A DNA stretch of 64,000 bases from Stieleria mannarensis (GCF_014154935.1 NZ_JACEHH010000029.1:58134-122133), one strand, 5' to 3'. Shown: positions 27,320 through 36,651, counted from the stretch's first letter. Notes: generated by a model not told the origin, from the sequence alone. Made by a program: numbers and translations.

Positions 27320-28360
27320 ATGAAGATCACAATGCTGTGCACATGGCTCCGATTCACTGTCATGATAGCCATGTTCGTCGGGTCATCGCTGGCCGCCGCA
27401 GAGCCGACCGAGAACACTGAACGGAGCGATATTTTTGACGCCAACCGTCGCTTGGGTCGCGGTGTCAACCTTGGCAATTTCCTGGAAGTGCCGCGTGAAC
27501 AAAACTGGGGCGTCGACATTGCGGAGTCCCATTTGAAACTGATCCGCCAGGCCGGGTTCGATAGCATCCGAATGCCGGCCAAGTGGTCCGACTACGCCGC
27601 GACCGAAGCCCCCTACACCATCGAACCGGCGTTTTTCGCGAGGATTGACCGCTGGCTCGATCGGGCCGAGCAGGAAAAGCTGAATGTGGTTTTGAACGTT
27701 CATCACTATGACGGCCTGGATGATCAGCCAGAAACGCATGCTGCGCGTTTCGCCGCAATCTGGACGCAGATCGGCCAGCGCTATCGGTCGCGGGGCGATT
27801 GGCTGTACTTCGAATTGCACAACGAACCGCACGACCAACTGAACGATCACTGGAACGCCATCTTGCGGCAGGGCTTGGCCGCCGTTCGCAAAAGCAATCC
27901 GACGCGTCCGGTGATCGTCGGTCCGATTCGGTGGAACCAAATCGCAGAGCTGACGCAGCTGGACCTGCCCGACGACCCCAACTTGATCGTCACCGTGCAC
28001 ATGTACAACCCGCACGAATTCACCCATCAGGGCGCCTCCTGGGCCGGACCGAAGGTACGGTCGATTCGTGGACGAACGTGGGGAAGCGACCAGGAACGTG
28101 CTGCACTGGAAGAAGAGTTTCAGAAAGCCGCCGAATGGGGAAAGTCAAATTCCCGGCCGCTCTTCCTCGGTGAATTCGGTGCCTACGGAGCGGCACCGCA
28201 AGAAAGCCGTGTGCGTTGGACAAAAGCGGTCGTCGAACAGACCGAGAAGTATCAAATGAGTTGGGCCTACTGGGAATTCGCCGCCGGATTTGGTGTCTAC
28301 GATCTGCAACAGGAACGGTGGCGAGACGATTTGCTGGGAGCCCTGATGCAGTCGCGTTGA
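27320..28360 (+). CDS. Glycoside hydrolase family 5 endoglucanase-like protein
   Basis: This 346-residue protein has a signal peptide (hydrophobic segment 9-26, ending SLAAAEP). GH5 features are RGVNLGNFLE, IRMPAKWSDY, the acid/base Glu169 in YFELHNEPHD, HMYNPHEFTHQG, and the nucleophile Glu285 in LFLGEFGAYG. GH5 enzymes cleave beta-1,4-linked glucans, mannans or related polymers with retention. It is divergently placed from the sulfatase with 160 bases between them, which suggests shared polysaccharide use. Subfamily and substrate are not resolvable by eye. Confidence 0.9.
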   Translation: MKITMLCTWLRFTVMIAMFVGSSLAAAEPTENTERSDIFDANRRLGRGVNLGNFLEVPREQNWGVDIAESHLKLIRQAGFDSIRMPAKWSDYAATEAPYTIEPAFFARIDRWLDRAEQEKLNVVLNVHHYDGLDDQPETHAARFAAIWTQIGQRYRSRGDWLYFELHNEPHDQLNDHWNAILRQGLAAVRKSNPTRPVIVGPIRWNQIAELTQLDLPDDPNLIVTVHMYNPHEFTHQGASWAGPKVRSIRGRTWGSDQERAALEEEFQKAAEWGKSNSRPLFLGEFGAYGAAPQESRVRWTKAVVEQTEKYQMSWAYWEFAAGFGVYDLQQERWRDDLLGALMQSR

Positions 28361-28446
28361 TCGAAGTAAGAAAGCCCTTCCGGACCGTCGTCCTGACCCC
28401 CGCGACGACTTGGAAAGGACGTCGTACAACTGCCGACAAGGTGGGT

Positions 28447-29037
28447 CTAGCGATACTTGTCGTTCAGCCCGTGGCCTTTCGCAATCATCGGAACAATCTT
28501 CTCGATACGTGACGCTTTCGTTGCGTCGCGTTTGGCATTGGTGATGTAGTCGGCGTACTCGCGTTGTTTGCCTTGACTGAGTTCCTTGAAGGCGATGCTA
28601 GCTGTTTTGTTTCGGGCCAATGCCTGCTTCAATTCCGGCGGAACGGCCAACGGCTTGCCGCGTTCCGGCTTGATCTCGTATCCCTCGATCTGCAATCGGA
28701 TCGCTTCCTTGACGTACGCCTTGATCGTGCGGCTCTTGATCTCCTTCTTCGAATTGAATCGCCACTGACGCATGGCTTTTGTTTTGCCATCCTGGGCGTT
28801 GATCAACACGCCCTCGGGGTCCGACAGCAACCCGCCTTGGAAAAACCATAAACCGAAATAGGACTTGAACGCCCCGATCCCGACCAGGTTCTTGCGCTGG
28901 TAGGTGTAACAGGGCGCGCCCCACTTGACGGTTTCGGTCAGTTCCGTCGCTAGCAAGATCTCGCGCAGCCGTTTCAGTTCCTCGTGCCAGTGTTCACAGC
29001 CGGCAATGAACTCGTCCACGGTCTTGAAGCGTTTCAT
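28447..29037 (-). CDS. YdeI/OmdA-like DUF1801 domain protein
   Basis: This 196-residue cytoplasmic protein begins MKRFKTVDEFIAGCEHWHEE. It carries a DUF1801-like domain (VKWGAPCYTYQRKNLVGIGAFKSY) and the C-terminal YdeI/OmdA-type helices (KTASIAFKELSQGKQREYADYI, ATKASRIEKIVPMIAKG). Proteins of this type are described as bacteriocin-protection or small iron-linked fold proteins; the biochemical role is not established. It is monocistronic and convergent with GH5. A strong palindrome lies just upstream. Confidence 0.82.
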   Translation of the reverse strand: MKRFKTVDEFIAGCEHWHEELKRLREILLATELTETVKWGAPCYTYQRKNLVGIGAFKSYFGLWFFQGGLLSDPEGVLINAQDGKTKAMRQWRFNSKKEIKSRTIKAYVKEAIRLQIEGYEIKPERGKPLAVPPELKQALARNKTASIAFKELSQGKQREYADYITNAKRDATKASRIEKIVPMIAKGHGLNDKYR

Positions 29038-29056
29038 GTCGCGATTGCCTGAAAAT

Positions 29057-29113
29057 GTGGGACAGGCTTCCAGCCTGTCGTTCTGGGTTTGACAGGCTGG
29101 AAGCCTATCCCAC
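29057..29113. repeat. Palindromic element with 23-base arms
   Basis: GTGGGACAGGCTTCCAGCCT starting at 29057 is mirrored by AGGCTGGAAGCCTATCCCAC ending at 29113, with one mismatch over 23-base arms. Each arm is itself a small palindrome (GACAGGC-GCCTGTC). It lies between the ThuA-like gene's stop and the YdeI gene's start. It may terminate the ThuA transcript; the nested symmetry also fits a mobile palindrome. Confidence 0.8.
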
Positions 29114-29122
29114 TTGCACCCG

Positions 29123-30307
29123 CTACCGCTTCCGCTTTCTCGCCGGTGCCGGCGGCAGTTTGGCGTCGGGACCGTAAAGGTCCGGATATTGTTCAGCCAG
29201 CTGCGCCTTCAATTCGGGCCGGTTGGCCAGCGCCCCCATCCGCCGGCGAACGTTGCCGGCCTCACCGACTCCTGCCAGCGGGGCCGAGGCCGGCATCACG
29301 CGCGAATCCAAGCCGGCCAAGTCGGATGGCTGGACGCCTTCATAGTAGAACGCACCATTGGAATATGGAGTGGGTGCATACTCGCCGACGATGCTGACGT
29401 CCAAGTTCGGCTTGATCGTGTCTTCCATGCCGCACGCCCACAGGCAGGCGTTGACGAGAAAACGACGTCCGTCTTCGCTGAGCAGGTCTTCCGAAGCGCC
29501 GAAGGAAGTGTAGACAACCCGGGCGTCCTTTTTCTCTCCGGAGGGGGCGACATAGGAGTCGCGCACCCAACCGGCGTTGACCAACGGTTTTTCGGTGTTG
29601 ATGTCCTCGCTGGGGCCGAACGTGTTGAGCACCTGGACCTGCAGCAATTCGACCGCATCGGCCGGCGGGTGCGATTTGTAGGCGCCCGAGTAGGCGTGAA
29701 TCTGATCGACGCCCGTCAGGATGGGATGCCCCTGGGCAGCGGCGACCGGTGTGATTCGGCTGCCCATTTGATGGTTCGTTCCGTAATGGCTTTGGCCGCG
29801 TTCCTTTTCCCACGTGTTGCCAAAAACTTGATGGCCCAGTCCGCCGTGGTAGTCATCGCCGGAATAGTTGTAGTTCAATTTGCCCCATTCCCCTTTTTGG
29901 CCGTTGAAACAATGGGTCGAAGTTCGCACGCCGACGACCGGTCCGCCGCGCTCGAAGTAATCGACCAACCGGTCCGCCTGCGCGTCGGGCAGATTCATGA
30001 ACCGCGTGAAGAAAAACAGCATGTCGGCATCGGCCAGTGCTTCCATGCCGGGTACGGATTTGGCCCCCGGCTTGATCGCTCCCTGGTCATCGATGCCGAA
30101 CAGGACGGTGCAGCGGAAACCGTGATGTTTTGCCAAGATTTTCGCCAACAGCGGGCACGTCTGCTCGCTACGGTATTCGTGATCGTTGGCGATCAGCACG
30201 ATGTGTTTGCCCTTGCCGATCCCCTCGGTGCCTTCATAAACCAACGGTTCGGCCATCGCCGGTGAGACGGCCAGTAACGTGACGAGTGATAAGATCCATG
30301 CTTTCAT
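29123..30307 (-). CDS. Secreted ThuA-like domain protein
   Basis: ATG 30307 gives 394 residues with a signal peptide (MKAWILSLVTLLAVSPAMAEP). The fold is a class-I glutamine-amidotransferase-like ThuA domain: HIVLIANDHEYRSEQ, MLFFFTRFMNLPDAQADRLVDYF, GGPVVGVRTSTHCF and YKSHPPADAVELLQVQVL. ThuA proteins are linked to trehalose and other sugar use. In planctomycetes secreted ThuA-like proteins are abundant and mostly uncharacterised. It lies 76 bases downstream of a sulfatase on the same strand, so the two may form an operon. The open frame to 30433 upstream was rejected because the signal peptide starts at 30307. Confidence 0.83.
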   Translation of the reverse strand: MKAWILSLVTLLAVSPAMAEPLVYEGTEGIGKGKHIVLIANDHEYRSEQTCPLLAKILAKHHGFRCTVLFGIDDQGAIKPGAKSVPGMEALADADMLFFFTRFMNLPDAQADRLVDYFERGGPVVGVRTSTHCFNGQKGEWGKLNYNYSGDDYHGGLGHQVFGNTWEKERGQSHYGTNHQMGSRITPVAAAQGHPILTGVDQIHAYSGAYKSHPPADAVELLQVQVLNTFGPSEDINTEKPLVNAGWVRDSYVAPSGEKKDARVVYTSFGASEDLLSEDGRRFLVNACLWACGMEDTIKPNLDVSIVGEYAPTPYSNGAFYYEGVQPSDLAGLDSRVMPASAPLAGVGEAGNVRRRMGALANRPELKAQLAEQYPDLYGPDAKLPPAPARKRKR

Positions 30308-30383
30308 CGGTGATGTCGCTCCAGTGAGTGGACTGTCAAAGGAAATGTGTTGAACGTGGTTCGATCGGAAGTGAAATCGGCGG

Positions 30384-31868
30384 TTACCGTTTCTTGTTTG
30401 CGGCGGCGCGTTTCCCGCTGGCGGGCTTGCCAAAATCGGGATTCAGCCTTGTCGGGATGACCGCCTGGGTGTCTTTCTGCCATTGCCGAAGTTGATCGAG
30501 CAACTGCGCCGTCTTCTCGGGATGCGACTTGGAGAGGTCGTTTTGTTCGCCGAGATCGGAGCGGAGATTGTAAAGTTCGGCCGAGTCGTCCTCGAAAAAC
30601 TGAATCAATTTCCAATCGCCGCGGCGGATCACACTGCAAGGCGTCGCCCGCCAATACATCTGGTCGGTTCCGAACACCGGAACGACTTTGTTGTATCCGG
30701 CACCGGACAGGTACAGCGGATAGTGCCAGAAAATCGCGCGTTCGGGAAGGGAGCGGCCCGACAGCAGCGGTACCCAAGACCGGCCATCGACGCTTTGGTC
30801 GCTCGGCAACGTCGCACCGGCAAGCTCCGCAAACGTCGGCATCAAATCGACTCCTGTGATCGGCGTGTCGCAGCTGCTGCCCGGCTCGACCACGCCGGGC
30901 CAACTGACACAGGCCGGGACTCGAATCCCGCCTTCATAAAACGCCCCCTTGGCTCCCTTGAGCGGTGCACACCAGGTGATCCCCGAGGCGCCTCCGTTGT
31001 CCGATGTGAACATGACCAGCGTGTTTTCAGTCAGCCCGTGTCGCTGGAGTTTTTCGCGGATGCGGCCGACGCTGGTGTCGACCGCTTCGATCATCGCCGC
31101 ATAGGTCGGATTCCAATTGCGATCCCAATCGCGGCTTTCCAGCTTCTCTTTGTACTTCGCCACCACCTCTTTGCGGGCGCGAAACGGAGAGTGCACGTCC
31201 CAGTGGCTAAGGTAGATGAAGAACGGATTGGAGCGATTTTTGTCGATGAAGTCACAGGCCGCATCGGTCAGTTTTTCGGCAACGTTGATGTCGCCATAGA
31301 ATTTTTGGCCCAGCCCGGCGCCCAGGCCATTGGTATCGTTGACGTCGAACCCCTGGCCGTTTGGACCGAGATGCCATTTGCCAAAATGAGCAGTTTTGTA
31401 TCCGGCATCTTTCAAGACCTCCGCGATCGAAGTCACCCCGGGGGAAAGCCCGCCCTTGGACGGAAACACGCCATCGCCCTTTTTATCCCGGTTGCGTGGG
31501 ACCAGAAACTTCATCTTCTCCGACTCGCCCTTGGCTCGCATCCCCGGCGTCCACATTTGCGTCCGAGTGACGTACATGCCCGACATGATGCAGGCTCGCG
31601 ACGGCATGCAATTGGCCGCCCCCGGATAGGCCGACGTGAATTCCATCCCGGATCGACACAGCGCATCGATGTTGGGCGTTTCGTAGAACTTTGCGCCGTT
31701 GTAGCCAACGTCCGACCAGCCCAGGTCGTCGGCCATAATGTAGACGATGTTGGGGCGACCCGCCGAATCGGCCCCCAACAGCGGCGGACCCAGATGCGGT
31801 GCGAGTAAAGTCGCGGTGACGAGAACCACCAGACCAGTGATTCGGTGTCTCAAATGACGTGTGAACAT
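30384..31868 (-). CDS. Secreted S1 family sulfatase
   Basis: From ATG 31868 the protein is 494 residues with a signal peptide (hydrophobic 10-24, LGADSAG). Metal ligands D47-D48 lie in YIMADDLGWSDVG and the formylglycine motif is C87-M-P-S-R91. KTAHFGKWHLGPNGQGFD and YLSHWDVHSPF supply further active-site residues. Upstream ATGs at 31913 and TTG/ATG-type starts to 31961 are in frame but add residues before the signal. The substrate is unknown. It probably shares a transcript with the ThuA-like gene. Confidence 0.9.
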   Translation of the reverse strand: MFTRHLRHRITGLVVLVTATLLAPHLGPPLLGADSAGRPNIVYIMADDLGWSDVGYNGAKFYETPNIDALCRSGMEFTSAYPGAANCMPSRACIMSGMYVTRTQMWTPGMRAKGESEKMKFLVPRNRDKKGDGVFPSKGGLSPGVTSIAEVLKDAGYKTAHFGKWHLGPNGQGFDVNDTNGLGAGLGQKFYGDINVAEKLTDAACDFIDKNRSNPFFIYLSHWDVHSPFRARKEVVAKYKEKLESRDWDRNWNPTYAAMIEAVDTSVGRIREKLQRHGLTENTLVMFTSDNGGASGITWCAPLKGAKGAFYEGGIRVPACVSWPGVVEPGSSCDTPITGVDLMPTFAELAGATLPSDQSVDGRSWVPLLSGRSLPERAIFWHYPLYLSGAGYNKVVPVFGTDQMYWRATPCSVIRRGDWKLIQFFEDDSAELYNLRSDLGEQNDLSKSHPEKTAQLLDQLRQWQKDTQAVIPTRLNPDFGKPASGKRAAANKKR

Positions 31869-32021
31869 TCGGCTGCAACCAGGGAATGCGAAAGGAAGGA
31901 GCCGAACCATCATATTCGATGCATAACAGGTTTGCCGCGTCCCAACAAATTTGTCAATCAATCACAACCAAGTGCACCGAGCACGACGGCACGCGGTGAT
32001 GGGTAGCCGACGGCCTGGACG

Positions 32022-32070
32022 TGGGCAAAACGTTGGAGGCAAAACGTTGGGGAGGGAGGCAGAATGATGG
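32022..32070. repeat. Repeat modules upstream of the sulfatase
   Basis: The 395-base gap 31869-32263 contains GGGCAAAACGTTGG, GGCAAAACGTTGGGG and GGCAGAATGATGGGG in direct succession. About 60 bases on come the related units TTTTCTTACCCC and ATCTTCTTACC (32129-32159) in the other orientation. No gene was seen. These belong to the same degenerate module family as the block at 22637-22820. Confidence 0.6.
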
Positions 32071-32263
32071 GGAGACAGGGAAACCGAGGCAAAGACATCC
32101 GATCCGGCGGCAGGCCTATGTTTCCCCTAATTTTCTTACCCCAAAATCTTCTTACCAGTTATCTTCTATCCCCCGAAGTTGTTTCCTGTATCAACAGGCG
32201 TCGACTCCCCGCGTTCTCCACGCACTGGCGGGCATGGCAACCTCCGTCGCAGCGTTGTCCCGT

Positions 32264-33907
32264 TTAGGGGAACAAGCCGCGAGCCAATTTGGCTTGTTCG
32301 ACACGCTGGATGCCTTCGATCAGTGCGGCGGTCCTCAAATCGATGGCCTGTCGCGCCGAGCGGTCGAGTGCGCGGCGAAATGCGTCGACCAGAATCGTGT
32401 GCAGCCGACTGTTGATTTCATCCAGCGTCCATGTGTAATTCTGCGTCCCTTGGACCCATTCGAAATACGACACGGTGACGCCGCCGGCATTTCCGACGAT
32501 GTCGGGCAGCACAAAGACATTCCGGTCATGCAAGATTTCATCGGCCTCCAACGTCGTCGGCCCATTGGCGCCCTCGGCCAGGATCTTGCACTTGATGCGT
32601 TCGGCGTTGGCCTGCGTGATCTGGTTTTGCATCGCCGCCGGCGCCAAAATGTCACAAGGCAATTCCAGCATCTCTTGGTTGCTAATCGCCTGTCCATCCG
32701 GATAACCGGCCAACACGCGGTTCTCGCGGGTGTAGGCCAGCAGTGATGACACCGACAGACCGTTGGGGTTGTAGATGCCGCCGGTGACATCGCTGACGGC
32801 GATCACGCGTGCCCCCAATTCCTCCAAGAACCGCGCGGCGTTGCTGCCGACGTTGCCGAACCCCTGTACGACGACCGAGCTGCCCTTGAGATTCATTTCC
32901 AGGTGCTCCGCCGCCGCAGCGATCAAGTACACCAGCCCGCGTCCGGTCGCTTCGCTGCGACCCTGGGAACCGCCCAAGACGACCGGTTTACCGGTCACGA
33001 CGGTGGGCACGGTGTAGCCGACCTGCTGGCTGTACGTGTCCATCATCCACGCCATCTCACGCTCGCTGGTGCCCATGTCAGGGGCCGGAATGTCTTTGTC
33101 CGGACCGATCATGTCCAGGATTTCGGTGGTGAAGCGGCGCGTCAATCGCTGCAATTCATGCCCCGTCAAAATCGTCGGGTCGATGCGGACACCGCCCTTG
33201 GCCCCGCCAAACGGCAATCGCATCAACGCGCATTTCCAAGTCATCCACATCGCCAGCGCGGACACCTCGCCCAAGCTGACGTCTTCGTGATACCGCAGGC
33301 CGCCCTTGGTCGGCCCCATGGTCAACAAATGTTGCACACGGTAGCCGAACACCGTTTCGACTTCCTGGTAATCATCGCGGCGGAACGGAAACGTGACCGT
33401 CATCGTTCGCTGCGGAAACAGCAACCGCTCGCGCAGGTTGTCGTCCAGCCCGACGATCTGTGCGGCTTTGAGGAACTGTTGTTTGGCCAGCTGGTACATC
33501 GGAGACTGCCACTCCGCCTGTTCTGCCGCGGTGCGTTGGATGGCGTATCGAAGCGCGCGGGCGAGTCGGTTGGCGTCGATCTTGCCTTTGACCAGATACG
33601 CCTCCGCTCCCTCCTCGACGGCCTTTGCCGCCAGCGTCAGGTCGTCGCTGCCGGTCAACACCACCACGGGAACATCGCCGGCGGCCTCGGACACTCGGAG
33701 AAACGTGTCCAGGCCCTGGCTGTCCGGCAACGTCAGGTCCGAGAGAATCACGTCGAACGAGCCGCCCGAGATCGCGGTCATCGCCTCGGCGAGCGTTTCG
33801 ACCGTCTGGACATCAAACGGAACGCCGACCGCTTTGGACAACAATCCCTTGATCACCATGCGGTCGACTTGGCCGTCTTCGATCAGCAAAACCCGGGCAG
33901 ACGCCAT
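32264..33907 (-). CDS. Receiver domain fused to glutamate dehydrogenase
   Basis: This 547-residue protein joins two complete domains. Residues 1-122 are a response-regulator receiver with all key residues: acidic pair E10/D11, phospho-acceptor D57 (ILSDLTLPDSQG), T85 and K107. Residues ~135-547 are a Glu/Leu/Phe/Val dehydrogenase of glutamate dehydrogenase type: PFGGAKGGV, PAPDMGTSEREMAWMMDTY, the nucleotide-binding QGFGNVGSNA and AEGANGPTTLEADEIL. The reaction is glutamate + NAD(P)+ to 2-oxoglutarate and ammonium. The fusion suggests phosphorylation control of nitrogen/carbon flux, which is inference. There is no adjacent kinase; both neighbours are unrelated. Confidence 0.92.
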   Translation of the reverse strand: MASARVLLIEDGQVDRMVIKGLLSKAVGVPFDVQTVETLAEAMTAISGGSFDVILSDLTLPDSQGLDTFLRVSEAAGDVPVVVLTGSDDLTLAAKAVEEGAEAYLVKGKIDANRLARALRYAIQRTAAEQAEWQSPMYQLAKQQFLKAAQIVGLDDNLRERLLFPQRTMTVTFPFRRDDYQEVETVFGYRVQHLLTMGPTKGGLRYHEDVSLGEVSALAMWMTWKCALMRLPFGGAKGGVRIDPTILTGHELQRLTRRFTTEILDMIGPDKDIPAPDMGTSEREMAWMMDTYSQQVGYTVPTVVTGKPVVLGGSQGRSEATGRGLVYLIAAAAEHLEMNLKGSSVVVQGFGNVGSNAARFLEELGARVIAVSDVTGGIYNPNGLSVSSLLAYTRENRVLAGYPDGQAISNQEMLELPCDILAPAAMQNQITQANAERIKCKILAEGANGPTTLEADEILHDRNVFVLPDIVGNAGGVTVSYFEWVQGTQNYTWTLDEINSRLHTILVDAFRRALDRSARQAIDLRTAALIEGIQRVEQAKLARGLFP

Positions 33908-33956
33908 CGGAGCACTCCTTCATCGAAAACACCGGTGAGAGTGGATTCAGCAACCG

Positions 33957-34030
33957 CTGGTGTCTAGCCTTTAGGCGACTTCCCGTCGCTGTGATGCAGC
34001 GACCCCGGGCGGCTAAAGTCTGGACACCAA
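33957..34030. repeat. Palindromic GGTGTCTAGCCTTTAGGC-type element
   Basis: TGGTGTCTAGCCTTTAGGC at 33959-33977 is mirrored imperfectly by GGCTAAAGTCTGGACACCAA at 34010-34029. The same core (GCCTAAAGGCTAGACACCAA) occurs at 53821-53840 and again in part at 53853-53873. It lies 50 bases upstream of the REC-GDH start. Apart from it, the 393-base gap 33908-34300 shows only a CCCCGTATCATTC remnant near 34037 and no gene. Confidence 0.65.
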
Positions 34031-34300
34031 CACCTACCCCGTATCATTCGAGTATGAACCTTTAACTCGCTCACTGCAACAAAATGGGAGGTTTAGGATT
34101 GAGACGGCGGCGCGATCGATTCGATCACTCGCAAAAACCACGGAAAGGTTTGCGATCACCGTCAAACGTGCGGTAAAACGGAGTCCTCTTCGGCATGCCG
34201 GCGACGGCGCGTTTTTTGCACCGGCCGTGTCGGGTATGCACAAGTGCGACGAACCCCCGATCGAATCTCAGATCGAATCTCAAAATCCAAGGGTGACACG

Positions 34301-36085
34301 ATGAATGATTCGCCAGGCATGGGACGTTTACTGCAGTGTCGCCTTTCGCTGCTCGGATCGCTTTTGTGTACGTTGTGCGTCTGCGGCAGTCTGCCTGCGA
34401 ACGACAACGTCGCCGATTCCCCGTCCTTGGTCCAGCGAGCCCTGCAAGCAGAACTGGACGGCGATGCCGATGGCCGCCTGGAGCTTTTGTCGCTCGCTTT
34501 GAAACACAATCCGGAGGACTCAACGGCGCGCTCGTTGGCCGGATATGTCAAACACGACGATCAATGGATGCCTGCCAGTCGCTCGGCGTTTCTCAATGCC
34601 ATCGACGAGGTCATCTCCGAATACGAAACGCTGCGAGACCAATACGCGGGAAGCCTTGCCGGTGAGATCGCTCTGGCGCGATGGTGCCGGCAAAACGAGC
34701 TGGATGATCGCGAACGCATGCACTGGAGGAACGTGATCGCCGTTGACAACACAAACGACGAAGCACGCAAACGTCTGAAGCTAAGGGAATTTCGCGGGCA
34801 ACTGGTGACCACCGACCAGATCGAAGCCTACAAACAAGCGTCCTCCAAGATTCGCCGTGCCCAACGTGCCTGGGCGCCGAAGCTGAACCGGCTGAGACGT
34901 GAAATCGAGGGCAATCCCGACAGCCACGGTTCCGCGGCATGGAAAGAGCTAGCCGAAATCAATGATCCTGACGCGATTCCATCGATGGCAAAGTTGGTTC
35001 CAACCGCCGAACCGGACCTGCAGCGTCACCTGATCCGGACGATCGCGAGCATCCCGTCCCAGGTCGCGTCGGATGCGTTGGTGCAACTCTCGCTCAGCCT
35101 CGAGGATGCCTCGGCGCGGCAAGCTGCAGCGGAAGGTTTGGCCGGACATCCGATTCACGCCTACACTCCCCAGTATTTGAACCGCATGGAGTCACCGGTC
35201 AAATTCGTTTCAACGACCAACCAGGTCGGTGACTACGTCGTCAGCGCGATCCAAATGCGCAAAGAACGCCCCGACGATGCGATTAACTTGAGCCAATCCA
35301 GTAGCGCCCGCTTTCAAGTGCTGGACTCCGCCGCTCGCAATTCAGCCCTGTATCGGTCGCTCGTTGCACGTGAAATGCGTCGGCAGCAAAGTCGAGTCAA
35401 CAACACCGTCCGTACGATCACGACGAACAATGCGCGGATCAAGTCTGCCAATGATCGGATTTTCACCGCACTCCGCACCGCGACCGGCGAACAGATGGAC
35501 GACGTCCCGCGTTTGTGGTGGGACTGGTGGAAGAATTACAACGAGTACTTGGTCACCGAAACAAAACCCGAGTACTACTTTACCAATGCCGACTACCGCC
35601 AACGCGTGATCCGTTTGCCGTCTGCTCGCCGTTGTGAATGTTTCCCGGCCGGGACCTTGGTTCACACCGAGACGGGAAAACGCCCGATCGAAACGATTCG
35701 CCGCGGCGACAAAGTGCTTTCGCAAGACACCGACACGGGAGAATTGTCGTTTCAACTCGTGACGCAGACCACGCTCCGGCCACCGAGCGCCACGATGCGA
35801 ATCACCGTCGCCGGCGAAGAGATCACGTCGACCGTCGGTCACCCGTTCTGGGTGATCGGCAAGGGCTGGACGATGGCCAAGGATCTGAACCCGGGCGATC
35901 GATTGCAGGGGATCGGTGAATCCCAACCGATCGAAATCACCGAAGGTGGAAGTCCGGTCGAAGCGCACAACCTGATCGTCGACAACACCAACGCCTACTT
36001 CGTCGGCAACGCGGGCATCCTGGTCCACGACAACATCCTCCGCAACGCCTCACGCATCCCGATCCCGGGATGGCAGGCAAAATAG
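34301..36085 (+). CDS. Secreted helical-repeat protein ending in a Hint autoprocessing domain
   Basis: ATG 34301, preceded by GGGTGA, gives 594 residues with a signal peptide (hydrophobic about 14-29). Residues 40-440 are mostly helical: a TPR-like start (LLSLALKHNPEDSTARSLAG), then HEAT-like repeats (DPDAIPSM / SDALVQLSLSLEDASARQAA region). Residues 447-578 form a Hint domain: CFPAGTLVHTETGKRPIETI, STVGHPFWVIGKGW, VEAHNLIVDNTNAYFVG and AGILVHDN. Cys447 and the terminal His576-Asp577-Asn578 are the expected processing residues. Only 16 residues follow, so no toxin domain is attached. Function is unknown. Confidence 0.85.
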   Translation: MNDSPGMGRLLQCRLSLLGSLLCTLCVCGSLPANDNVADSPSLVQRALQAELDGDADGRLELLSLALKHNPEDSTARSLAGYVKHDDQWMPASRSAFLNAIDEVISEYETLRDQYAGSLAGEIALARWCRQNELDDRERMHWRNVIAVDNTNDEARKRLKLREFRGQLVTTDQIEAYKQASSKIRRAQRAWAPKLNRLRREIEGNPDSHGSAAWKELAEINDPDAIPSMAKLVPTAEPDLQRHLIRTIASIPSQVASDALVQLSLSLEDASARQAAAEGLAGHPIHAYTPQYLNRMESPVKFVSTTNQVGDYVVSAIQMRKERPDDAINLSQSSSARFQVLDSAARNSALYRSLVAREMRRQQSRVNNTVRTITTNNARIKSANDRIFTALRTATGEQMDDVPRLWWDWWKNYNEYLVTETKPEYYFTNADYRQRVIRLPSARRCECFPAGTLVHTETGKRPIETIRRGDKVLSQDTDTGELSFQLVTQTTLRPPSATMRITVAGEEITSTVGHPFWVIGKGWTMAKDLNPGDRLQGIGESQPIEITEGGSPVEAHNLIVDNTNAYFVGNAGILVHDNILRNASRIPIPGWQAK

Positions 36086-36287
36086 AAACGCTGCCAGCCA
36101 GGCTCTTCCGCGAGCGGAACTCGACGACAGCACGCTGCTTTGATCGACGTGATGATGCCAGCCCGTAGCGTCAGCAAGGGGCGAGGCGGAGTCGCGGTCA
36201 AGATCGGGCCTCTGCGCTCGGGAGAAACGGATCTGCCGCGTCAGGCCTCGGTGGCAGAGGAGTCCGCAAGTTGGCGGGTGAGTTGGT

Positions 36288-36529
36288 CAAAAGATTACGT
36301 GGTCAAAAAATGGAGCGGAAAAAGAACAGAAGCAGCGTGGGAGCGATTTTTTGCCCCCAATTTTTTGCCCCCAATTTTTTGCCCCCAATTTTTTGCCCCC
36401 CATTTTTTGACCACCCCATTTTTTGACCACCCTATTTTTTGACCACCTCATTTTTTGACCACCTCATTTTTTGACCACCTCATTTTTTGACCACCTCATT
36501 TCCTGACCACCTCATTTCCTGACCACCCT
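36288..36529. repeat. Tandem arrays of TTTTTTGCCCCC and TTTTTTGACCACC units
   Basis: In the 846-base gap 36086-36931, four 14-base units (AATTTTTTGCCCCC) run from about 36345 to 36400. Eight ~16-base units (ATTTTTTGACCACCTC) follow to 36529, the last two with TTCC for TTTT. An inverted unit GGTCAAAAAATGG lies at 36301-36313 ahead of the array. Short internal drift suggests local duplication. The rest of the gap holds a CAGAATGATTCGGGGCAG unit at 36666-36691 and no gene. Confidence 0.85.
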
Positions 36530-36651
36530 TGCCTCGTCCGCCCCGACACCGCCGATGTTCGGCCGGCTTGCCCCTGTGCCGGAACCGCGTTTCATCATCC
36601 TCTCGTCCAACGCGTTCGATTCGAGAGTGACGCCCCGCCACTTCAGCGGAA

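Noticed and set aside
29057..29113. Insertion-sequence end
   Set aside because: No transposase or target duplication nearby; the arms are close together and form a hairpin.
36345..36529. Possible CRISPR or iteron origin
   Set aside because: Units are contiguous with no unique spacers, and no cas or replication-initiator gene is near.
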